Position numbers and translations under genes: made by a program
In this document: in pieces, positions 11,848-22,900 of the stretch
How positions within the stretch are numbered: position 1 is the stretch's first letter
How the letters are laid out: each line of letters starts with the position of its first letter
DNA from: Phlebotomus papatasi
Taxonomy: Eukaryota; Arthropoda; Insecta; Diptera; Psychodidae
NCBI RefSeq assembly: GCF_024763615.1
Contig: NC_077223.1
Span: forward strand, 81,158,627 to 81,222,626
Length of the DNA: 64,000 nt
Reading direction: 5' to 3'
The notes under the pieces: generated by a model
The model's database searches: none
Told to the model about the DNA's origin: nothing
Seen by the model: only the letters and a program-made list of their open reading frames with translations

Positions 11848-12454
11848 CATGTATAATTGTTAGATGAAAAAGTACTATTGATATTCCAAGCAATATTGCC
11901 ATTTGTATGAGGAACTTGAGAAATAGATTTTTTCAGAATATTTGCATTAATTTTGCCTCAATTACAAAAATGTCATAAAAAAGTTGGCTAAAGCCCTTTT
12001 CTTTAGGTTTAAGTAACATATTTAGCATCAGTGGGCTTCAGTGTATCAAGTGAAACAATATTTGGTATCTCCAGTTTAAAATTTCATCTGGGAAACTAGT
12101 GGCAATTAGTACCCCAAAAGTGGCTATTTCTACCCAGGCCGGGGCAAGTGTAGCCAATGTGCCATACTTTTTTCATTATCCTCTCAAGAAAAAGCCAAGG
12201 ATTTTAGAGCTTTGAACTACACTGTTTCATATAGCCAATATCCTAATGCTACTTATGAAACATAAAAATATTAAACAAAACTTATCATTTTTTCACAAGT
12301 CACTCGCGAAAAAAAAGCTTCATTTGCTGGCTAATTCTACCCCTGTCTCCCCTAACGAATTTGTTCCGAAAATTAGCTCGTCCATGAACACCGAAAATTT
12401 TTGGAACAAATTTGTATCTTCTAGGAGAAACAAAAAGCCACCCAATATTAGTAA

Positions 12455-13105
12455 CTAATTTGTTCCGAAAGCCACCATCGAAGCGAGAAGGAAGCCAAAT
12501 TTGTAGAATTTTTCGAGCCATAATTCAATTCAATTCAATTCAATATATTTCTCCTCAAATAATGCCTGGTTGCGGCTGCCGCCGACTTATTACGATAATA
12601 TTTATGGTTTCACTTTTTTTTAATTCGAGATTCCCGAGATTCCCTTCCCCTCGTGCTGCCAGCACTTGCATTTGGTTTTGTAATGCACGCGTCTGTATAA
12701 AACACTGTTAAGATATGACTTGTATTTGATGTTCCTTATGCACTTCCCCGTGAGGCTCGTGGCTCTCGCTTGGGAATTCAAAAACATTTCCAGACTGGGT
12801 TTCTCTAATATTTTTGCTTTCTTTATCATCTCTGCCTCAAATTTAGTGTTGACACATTTTTTTCCTTACATTATTATATTTCCTTTTTTTTGTTTTTCCC
12901 TGCAACGCAATTGCAAGAGGATTGTATCCTATATTTCGTGGTTTTTCAATTAACTTAAACTTAAACTTTCGCCACCGAAATCCATCTCGACTGAAGTATA
13001 GGCCTTAACTGTTAAACGAAGCGGATGAAATCTTTTAAATGACCCAAATTTGTTTTCGACAATGGGAACAAAATGTCTATAATCGGGTCCAACTATTAGG
13101 AACAC
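12455..13105. other. Non-coding stretch with ATTCA microsatellite
   Basis: ATTCA units repeat at 12523-12545. Short frames on both strands lack domains. Confidence 0.45.
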
Positions 13106-13628
13106 TAGAGGAGACTGGGGCAAAATTTATCATAACGAAAATTTCAATACTCACTATATTTTCTAAAATAAAAGAGACTGAGGCTTGAAATTTTTATTAT
13201 AGATAGCCTTCATGAAAACCTTCTTAAACTTACAAAGTTTCAAGGAATTCGAGGAAGGATTATGTAAAATAAAAAATAATGAAATTTTGAGCCTTATTTT
13301 TGGAATATTTGGCTTACAGAAAATATCAATACTGATTAGCTCAATTGAAGCACATTTCTCGTTAAGATAGTGAAAAATTATCTTCGACAAAGTTCTAGGG
13401 GAATAAATTTCCTATAAAAATATGTCTATTTGATATTTTTAACGTTTGCGATCATAAAATGATTCGAAAATTACATTTCTTTCGAGATAGAGGAAAATAG
13501 TCTTCTTCAATGTTGTAGAGCAGTAAATTTCATATAAGAATATTCTCATTATAAAACGTTTAAGTTTTCTCAGAGCTCGTGAATGAATTAAATATGCGTT
13601 TTGACAAGTTTTGCCCCAGTCTCCCCTA
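13106..13628. mobile_element. TAGAGGAGACTGGGG MITE
   Basis: 523 bp with ends TAGAGGAGACTGGGGCAAAA and TTTTGCCCCAGTCTCCCCTA, long A/T-rich arms with partial fold-back, no gene. Terminal sequence belongs with 8402-12354, 25611-25808 and 47425. Confidence 0.75.
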
Positions 13629-16174
13629 ATGTCTTTTCTGTTTGGCTAACTCGCATTATTATTAAACTGCTAGTACTACTAGTACCACTAGCACTTAATA
13701 GTAACTGTTAGAAGCTTTTTACTTTTGCATTTTACAAATTTTCAAACCGTTCGTTGTGAGAAAATTTAACTTCGGGAGCACACGCAAATGTCAAGAAACC
13801 GATTTTGACAACTGGTTATTGATTTGCAGCACTACAATAGCTGTGATCTTGAAATAATCAGAGTCAAAAAGATGCTAGACTATCACAAGATACTTGAAGT
13901 AGTCCAAAACATTTTCTCATGCTTTTTGGGGGAGGAATCTGGCCTCTCAAGACTTCACTTTTGGCGCCAACAAGTGTGTTTTCTGCACACTTCACTTTCA
14001 TCCCATTAATCTTCCAATAGACTTTTTGGCCACAGCCATAAATCTCGCTGTTGAACTCCGAACAATGTGTTTTAGAATCAATCCCCATGCCCCAAACACT
14101 TGATCTCTATGTTCTTCCCCAACACAGGAAACTTTCCCATAGCAGCTACATTCAATTTTGAGACATTGAGCAAAAATTATGGTCAAGACCCAAATAATTC
14201 TTGCCTTATCAGTTATAAGTTGTTTTTTTTTTCAAGAGGAATTACCACTCATTTCCATAAAAATATCCTCAATAGCTAAAAATAATTTCGCGGAAGACTA
14301 TTTTTATGCATGAATCAGAATTAATGGAAGTTGAACGTAATTTTAATGTTGAATCAAACACGTAAATTTTATTGGACTTTTATTGCTACTTCTGTAGAGT
14401 GTTATGTCCTCTTCAATTAAGAAGATATACTAATATCAAAATGGATTAGTACAGAAATAGATTATTCTGCAATATCTTGTAACGCTTTGTAAAGAGATTA
14501 TAAATAAGTTCGTAGAAACAACAAACATTTGGTCTCTCTGTCAAATGATTTAATACCACAAAAGCAAATATTTTGTTGATTTATTGTTTGTGGATTTAAA
14601 CGAGGAAGGAATGAAATAATTTATCATTCTAACAAATGATTAGGTATTATAACAAATCATTGGTTTAAATCTAATTTAAATTGGATTAAATCTGACTTGT
14701 TATTTAAAATACAAAAATAGTAGGGGAGGGTGGGGCGGTTTCACTGAATTAAACTAAACTTCTTTTGAAGACTTACTTAAAAACTCCAATTTACTCTCTC
14801 TATTTGGCTGTTTTATGTGGAATTTCATTTAAAATTAAGAGATAATTGACTGCAATCAGTCTTAGAAAAGAATCAAAGGTTCCCTAAGAACTAATGATTC
14901 CAAATAACCAGGTTTTTGGGATAAGCGGTTAACTGGTTTTGGATGGCTCTGAAACCGGTTAACCGATTTTAAACCGGTTTCAAATTTAGGATCACAATAT
15001 GGAAATTTGAGCAATTCTTCAGAACTTGAACTTTAATGTAATATTTAACACATAAATATATTCTTTTTCTCAGTTAGTTTAGAACTTATTTATTTAATTG
15101 CTCTATTTTGTATTTAAAATAGTTCAGGAAATTTCAGAATGCAGGAAAATTACTGAGAGTTTTTCCAATAATATTGTACCATATTCGTTATAAAGTTTTT
15201 TATGTAAAATCTTATAAAAGTATTGTCAAAATTATTCTTTTTTCAACAAAAAAAAAACAGATTTTTCGATCGGGATTGGTTTCTAAAGACTATTTCTTAG
15301 ATCATTCTCTACAGAAAACACACCGATGCATAATTCTTGGAATTATATATCATAAGAATCATGATTATAATTTACAAAAATTCACAAATAATTTGATAGA
15401 AAAAAATCCATAGACATTAAAAAAAAAGAAATACTATAAAAGGTAAACTTTTTTTGTTTTTTACTCCATTGGTTGAGATCCTAATAAATACCAGAATATG
15501 ACAAAAATTTTACAAGCATCTTGTGTAACAATCTTGGTGAATTTGGGTCTAATAAGATGTGTAGTTAAAATAAAATATAGCAAGATTCAATAAGAAACTC
15601 TATGAAGACAGGGAGAGGTAATCATCTTGTTACTTGTTAACTTGTTACTTGTTACTTGTTACTTGGTAATCATCTTGTTATGATTACCTCTTGTTACTTT
15701 TCCACATAAAACAATATTTTACAAGATTGTACTAAATCGTTTACAATTTTTTTCTCAGTATACAATTGATTTTATATATACATTTTACAATAAAAGTCTT
15801 GTAAATATTTAACTAAGGTTTAAAAGGTAATATATTTTCTAGTGAAGAAGTCCTGAAATAATTTCCGATAACCTTTAAGCAAATAATTCTTTTCAAGGGA
15901 AGAAACGTACAAGAAACCCATTACTACCATCCTTCATATATTATTAACATACTGCCATACTACAGATTAGACTTAGAATCATATTGCACTTCAAGTTCCC
16001 TCCTAAAGTCAAGGAAATATTTTGCAGTATATCTTGATTTTCAAGACATACACTAAAGCTTAAGACAAATTTTTAAATTTTTGGAAGGATACGGTTTTAA
16101 ACCGGTTTCATCTCTAAAAACTGGTTTTAAAACCGTCTCCAAAATAGGGCGGTTAATCGGTTTTTCGAAACCGG
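13629..16174. other. Repeat-rich stretch, no supported gene
   Basis: 13864-14186 (-) has a slightly GC-richer, cysteine-containing reading split over two frames, too weak to call. 14920-14990 and 16080-16175 share AACCGGTTT-type repeats. TTACTTG units repeat at 15625-15665. Confidence 0.4.
14720..14750 (+). repeat. Solo TAGGGGAGGGTGGGG end
   Basis: A single element end (TAGGGGAGGGTGGGGCGG). No matching inverse end is evident downstream within 1.5 kb, so it is a truncated copy. Followed by a GGTTAACCGG/AAACCGG-rich repeat (14920-14990) that recurs near 16090-16175. Confidence 0.4.
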
Positions 16175-16924
16175 TTAACTCTTTCGTCTCTTTTGGGACT
16201 GTAGTACCCAAAGAAGCATATGCATATTCTATGAAAAACAATGTTTTTTAATTATTCAGAACTGATAAAAATCCGATTCTTGTGAATGATTACAAACTAT
16301 AAGAATGTCCGAATGTAAGATATTTTTTGTAGGACCTCAATTAATTCCTGAGCTTAGATATTTTTGATTAAAAATTGTGAAATTGGCTTGCAGCATATGC
16401 TGCGGTCCGGAAAGAGTTAAGTCTTTCCGGACCGCAGCATATGCTGCAAGCCAGTTTCACAATTTTTTAATCAAAAATATCTAAGTTCAGGAATTAATTG
16501 AGGTCCTACAAAAAATATCTTACATTTGGACATCCTTTTGTAATCATCCACAAGAATCGGATTTTTATCAGTTCTGAATAATTAAAAAACATTGTTTTTC
16601 ATAGAATATGCATATGCTTCTTCACTGAGAAAAAAAAGGGGGTGCGATTAACATTTTTTCCTCATAACATTAACACTTTTTAGGTGTAAAAATATATCAA
16701 CATTTTTTAATGTTAATTTTACACCTTTTTAAGGGTAAAATGGGTAAAATTAACATGAAAAAAAGATAACTTTAACCCCTAATACACCTAAAAAGGGTAT
16801 TATTTACACCGATTTCGGATCAATACTGCAGGGTAAAATTAACATTTCCGGAATGTTATTTTAACTTTTTCGGATTTCTCTCAGTGTTTGGGTACTACAG
16901 TCCCAAAAGAGACGAAAGAGTTAA
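16175..16924. mobile_element. piggyBac-like near-perfect palindrome
   Basis: TTAA tips, arms TTAACTCTTTCGTCTC and its inverse, about 240 bp per arm and very few mismatches, centre near 16415 (CCGGAAAGAGTTAAGTCTTTCCGG). The right arm is split by the CACTGAG MITE at 16623-16886. It ends only 66 bp before the first Eiger exon seen here. Confidence 0.75.
16623..16886. mobile_element. CACTGAG MITE, copy 2
   Basis: 264 bp, ends CACTGAGAAAAAAAA and TCTCTCAGTG. Comparing with the uninterrupted left arm of the host palindrome shows that the insertion added the element plus 2 bp (TT). No coding capacity. Confidence 0.8.
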
Positions 16925-16990
16925 CCGTTCTTGGAATCACTAGTAAGAACACGCAATCTTATCATTGATTTTGTCTTTTGTATCAAATAG

Positions 16991-19900
16991 CACGAAAATC
17001 CGACACACCATCAAGAAGCATTCCTCGAAGATTTTGATAATTCCGTGGATGATTTCTCCGATGAATATGGCTTCGAAGATGACGATGAGGATGACACGGA
17101 AATCTCAAGGGAAGGCAGTGGTATCTTCAAAATGTTCCCATTCTCAGATGACATAACGTTCCCCCCAGTAGATGAGTACGACGATGAGAGTATCTACGAT
17201 GAAATAAGAAAGAGGTAAGAAAACTTCCTTCTTTCCTTATATTCACCAAAGTTTTCTCATCAGCACTGGACATTTTTTCCCTCTTTCGCTTTTTTTCCTG
17301 CACCATCCAATCTTTTCCCAGAAAAGTTACGAAAAATGCATTTACTTGGTTGCATAAAAAAAATCTGAATTTTATTGTCTGTCTTCTTGTGATATTTCAT
17401 AATTTCTCACAGAACAAATTACTTAATACTTTGTCGTGAGTGAATCATCTTTGGATTTTTATCACCAACCCAGCTTTGCAATGTAACAATTTCTCTTTGT
17501 CACTTTTTGCTATTTTCTTTTTAAAAAAAAATGTCTCATATTTAATTAGTGATGCTGCTTGAGCTCAAAATTGTATTGATAATAAAATAGAACGCAAGAT
17601 TTTCAAGTTGTTCATTCTGCAAAACAGATATAAATTTATGTAAACGCTACTTTCTTGTGAGATAACAATTGATTTATGGAGCGAATTGCAGTTGTTTAAA
17701 CTTTAAAGTCTTAATTGAAAAGATAAATGCCAGAATGCGTTTTAAACTGCTTTGGTTACAATGTAATACATATAAGAAATAAAATAGCTCGAAAATCTTT
17801 TAAATATTTAAAATTTTCAAATACACAGAAAACATATTTTTTTAAAAATATTCGTAAATGTTTGTGAATTCCTATGGGGGAGTTACAAAATGCTCGTGAA
17901 TCGTATAACCCACAAACAAGTTAGTAAAAGTTTGTACTTTTTTCACAAACATTGTTCGTAACATTATCATTTGACGGACATTTTTTGTACCTTTACAAAC
18001 ATTTGTTCGTATATGTTCGTAAACACACTAAAAATCTTCGTAAAAGTTTGTCATTTGTTCGTAAATGATCGTAAAATGTTCGACAGGAAACAAACATTTA
18101 CGAACAAATGGCAAAATTTTACGAACATTTTTTGTGTGTTTACGAACATTTACGAACAAATGTTTGTAAAAGTACAAAAAAATGCTCGTCAAGTGGTCAT
18201 ATTACGAATAATGTTTGTGAATTACGAACTTTCACGAACTTGTTTGTAAGCTATACGATTCACGAGCATTTTGTAACTCCCCCATAGGAATTCACAAACA
18301 TTTATGAACATTTTTACAAAATATTTTTTCTGTGTACTTTAGAAGAGAAAAAGCCTTCAATTGGCAGATGAGAAAATGACTGGCTAATGGTATTCTAGCA
18401 GAAGGCGGCCATCCTGGAAATGATCTTTTACCACTGTCTGAAACTATTTTCTTCATGAAATGCTTTCTGTTTTAGTTCTTTGTACTTTAAATATAATTTT
18501 CTTCTTATTTTAATTATTTTGCAAGAAGGTAGTATTTGACATTCTAATGTATCCTCCATGTTTGATATTTTTTAGCCACGCCCTCTTTGCAATTAATAAA
18601 TACATAAAGTTTAATACAATATATAATATAATATTTATCAATATACTATTATAAAGTTGACCATTAAGTTTTCAGAATAAGTCGTTTTCATAATTGAAAT
18701 CTGGTTGAAATTCAGGAAATCATCATATGAGATTAAATAAGCCACGCCCTCTTTAAAAATCTCATTACTTCAAAAGAGTACTTAACCAAGATTTCTTTTT
18801 AAAACTTCTATCTTCATATTCTCAACAATCTTTCAAGCTTGCGATTTAGAATTAAAAAAATACAAAGACGTGGGCTTGAGATAGTCATCGTCGTCGTTGT
18901 TTTGCAGTAGACGTGCCATCTAAGGCTTACCTTTTGTCTTGCACATTCTTAAAATGTATTGGGAATGTCGGGCAAAGAGTAATTTCATGAAAAAATTATT
19001 TTAGAATCTCAAGATTTTGAATAGAACGTGGCCCATTATATAATGCTGACTTCAGACTGGAGGTTTAGCGCAGTTCCTGAAGGTCTTAAAAATCTTAATA
19101 ACAAGTAATTTTATTGATTTTTCAAAATCTAATGGATCATTTGCCCTTAATATCCAATCCTTAACAATAATTTTCTAAAAAATTATGCCTGATAAGGAGT
19201 TAAAGGAGTTAAGCCAGATGGCTAAGCCTTAGGTCTGAAGCTTGTAGAAGAGAGGTATTCAAACGGCTCCTTACCACTTCACAATAATGAAACCGATATA
19301 CTCAAAAGCTTTCATAGCATCATTTTGCTTAGCATTAAAAATTCACAAATATTAACTCCCAAGGTCAAACGAAGGTCGAATACCATCTTAATATTAAAAA
19401 AAAATGACAACAAGTTTGAATACTGCAGCTCTGCTTTTTGTAAACGCTTCTCCTCCATCTTTCTATTCTTGATCAAGAAATAAATAACTTTTCGACCACA
19501 TTTGTGATGACTTGCCCTTCCGTTCTTAGTCGGAAACCACGCGCGATTCCTCCCCACGAAGGTGTTCCCGTGATCGAGGAGTCCTACGCTGTGCGTCGCA
19601 ACAAGACCAACACCCCAGCCGACGAAATGCTCAAGAATGTCCTCCTCAATCGTAACCAGAATCCAAAACTCAAGTACGATTGGGGCCAGAAGCGATGGTG
19701 AGAGAGGGAAGAGCCTTCTGGCTAATTTTCAGAGAGAGCTAAGGCTTGGGATTTTCCATTGCAGGGTTGATGGAAGGAGACCCCACAATGGTGTTCATAG
19801 AAGACATCCTAGGAGGTATCAGTCTTTCAGTGCTGCTCCCACTCAGTTTGTGGACAAAGATGTCACTCTGACCATCCGGGAGTCTGATTCCAAGCAACAA

Positions 19901-22900
19901 AATGGACTGCATATTCGTCATAGGAATCAGCAGCCAAGTATGCATCCAAATGCACAACCAAGTATTCAGGCAAATCTACAGGTTAGTTTATCAAATTATG
20001 TGAGTTCCCTGTAAAATTATATGGGTCCTCCGAGATCCTTGAAAAATGTGTAGGTGCCCTGGGGTCTCTCTGACTTCCTTGTAAAAAAAAATGTGCGGGT
20101 TCCACGTGAGTTCCCTGAAAGATGTGTGACTTACCTGGGTTCCCAGTGAGTTCCCTGAAAAAATACATGGATTCCCCGTGAGTTCCCTGAAAGATGTGTG
20201 ACTTCCCTGGGTTCCCAGTGAGTTACCTGAAAATCTATGGGTTCCCCGTGGGTTCCCTGAAAGATGTGTGACTTCCCTGGGTTCCCAGTGATTTACCTGA
20301 AAATCTATGGGTTCCCCGTGAGTTCCCTGAAAGATGTGTGACTTCCCTGGGTTCCCAGTGAGTTACCTGAAAAAATACATGGATTCCCCGTGAGTTCCTT
20401 GAAAATCTATGGGTTCCCTGTGAGTTCCCTGAAAGATGTGTGACTTCCCTGGGTTCCCAATGAGTTACCTGAAAATCTATGGGTTCCCCGTGAGTTTCCT
20501 GAAAGATGTGTGACTTCCCTGGGTTCCTTGTGAGTTACCTAAAAAAAATACATGGATTCCGCGTGAGTTTCCTGAAAATCTATGGGTTCCTCGTGAGTTC
20601 CCTGAAATATTGTTTGTGGTTCCCGGATCCCCTAAAAATGTATGAGTTTCCTGGGTTCCCAGTAAGTTCCCTGAAAAAAATGTATGGGTTCCCTATATTC
20701 ATCGTGAGGTCCTTGAAGAAATATGTATATAGGTTTTTCGAGTTCCCCGTGAAATTCCTGAAATATTGTTTGTGGTCTTCGGGTCCCCTGAAATTGTATG
20801 GGTTTCCTAGGGTCCCAATGAGTTTTCTAAAAAAAATCATGAGTTCCCAATAAGTTTCCTGAAAAATGTATGGGTTCTTCGAGTTCCCCGTCAATTTTCT
20901 GAAGAATTGTTTGTAGTCCCCGGGTCCCCTGAAAAATGTATGGATCCCCTGGTTCCCTAAAAAAAATGTATGGATTCCCTTGATTTCTCGTGAGTTCCTT
21001 GAAGAAATATAGGGGTTACCCGTGTTCCGCGTGAGTTCCCTGAAAAAAAAATCGTTTGTAGTCAAGGAGGAGATATTAGGGTCAGAAGTGGTGTACAACT
21101 GAAAATGAAGTGCTTGGAAGTCTTTGGAAGTGGGAGTTTCCGAAAATAAAGTCATCTCTGTCTAATTCCGAATTTTGCAGACTGTACGTTACTTTTTTAG
21201 CTCAGATTTTAAATTCGAATGGCCGAAAAAGCTTTTTCTTAACATTTTACAAGTTCGGTTATGATAATAATTCGAAGTAAATAACGCTAAAATTTATTAT
21301 AGCTTAAGGAGTAGCTATTATAACTTATACTTAAGGAGTATCCCGTAGGTTTCCTCCAGCATTCATGTTTATTTTTTTGCTTTTACTGGTAAGATTATAT
21401 TGTCTTCCCCCTAATGCTGAGTATCTTTCTAATAAGTCGATATGTCCTTTGAAGGACTTTTATAAAATACGTGAGGAACGAAAAGGTACCTTTGTAGTAT
21501 TTAATGTTAGTCGAATTTTGGAAAGGCCTAAGTGATGGACTTCCACAAAAAAAAAGCATTTTGCGGGTTTATTTAAATCGTGTTTAAATGATTGAAGAAT
21601 GGCTTAGAAAATTTCGATATAAGGATAAAATTACTCAAAAGATCAACTTTACTTTAAACGCTCTCTATCATTGATGGCAATATTGTGATTGTGAGTATTC
21701 GAGTGGAAAAAATTATCGATTTGAGGAGATTATCAAGATTTTGGAAAACAATAATTCGATAGTATTTCGCTTTTTAGAAAACCTTGGATGTATTTAAAAG
21801 CTCGATACATGGGTGCCACATTTTTTCACTGAAAGGAATAAGGAGAACTTTTGGAACTGCATGAACTGTATTACGGGTTATTTTGGTACTTTTTGCTTGT
21901 AACCTTTTAAGCAAAAACCTCTCTATACAATTCCGGAATACACGATTTTCCGGATCCCGTGCTGTGTTTAAACGGGTAAGAAGTCTTTGGGGATAACGGC
22001 AATGAAGTAAGAACGTGGTGATGCATGGAGTGTTAAGAGTAACCTTAGAGACGTCTCACTGATCTGACCGCTATCGTGTCGGGTGATCCATTTTTCAGAG
22101 TAACTTTAGTAATTTTTTCAAACGTAACAAGAAACTTTTAGCCGATAAAAAATAGTCAACTATTGGAAAACAATTATTTTTGATACAAATATTAAATAAA
22201 TTTGTTTTTGAAATGCATGAATAATATTTATGGATTACAGGAATGAAAAAATAAAAATTTGAAGGATGATTTTCAATTTGATTTTTAATTTGAAGAATAT
22301 CTGCTGCAAGAAATTCAAAATATAAGCAAAATATTAAAAAATATATATATGTAAAAATAAATTTCTTGAGAATTTTTTAAAAAGATTTTTCATAATATTA
22401 AAATGACAGATAATCCTAACCGGCTTATGTAGGTGAGATTCTTAACGTGAGCTAACTCGGAGTGCATGCAAATTCGATTTGATGCTGAAGTAGGGAGACG
22501 CCATTCAGTTATTTTGAATCAAATTCGTGAAATTATACAAGTTTTGTATTTGAACCAAAATGTCAAGGATTTGGATGAACTGACAGAAAAGTGTTATATG
22601 GGTGAAATGTAGACCAGAATGTTCTCTATAATTTTGCCGTAGAACTTGAACTCATCGATTACTCAGAAGCCAAGATAAGCGAGGTTTTTTGTTTCTTAAC
22701 TCGTTTTTTCATCCAGAGTTCCCCAAGTAGTCATTTGTTGAACTTCAACTATATCAAAGAATTGTTGTATTTTGCGGGACTTTCCATTTAAACCCCTATT
22801 TTAAGTGTCTTGGTGGAGTAGAGGCAGTCAAATTGGCATCTGAGTGATTTCAAAGCGTTATTATTGGAAAAATAAATTTTTTCACACTTAAACGGCAAAA

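Larger units (their letters stand above)
8402..12354. mobile_element. TAGGGGAGAC element, 3.95 kb, with nested transposon
   Basis: Left end TAGGGGAGACCGGGGTACC, right end ACCCCTGTCTCCCCTA; TA at both tips. The right 390 bp, reversed, match 47425 onward closely, so this is a repeated family. The centre is occupied by a second element (8829-11847). What remains of the outer element has no recognised transposase. Confidence 0.65.

Noticed and set aside
12523..12545. Candidate CRISPR-like or regulatory repeat
   Set aside because: Plain ATTCA microsatellite.
13864..14186. Cysteine-containing reading on the - strand
   Set aside because: Split over two frames with stops; no recognisable domain. 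Could be an old pseudogene but evidence is too thin.
20506..21155. 115-aa (+) and 191-aa (-) open frames
   Set aside because: Products of the 70-bp tandem array in an intron; repetitive and low in information.
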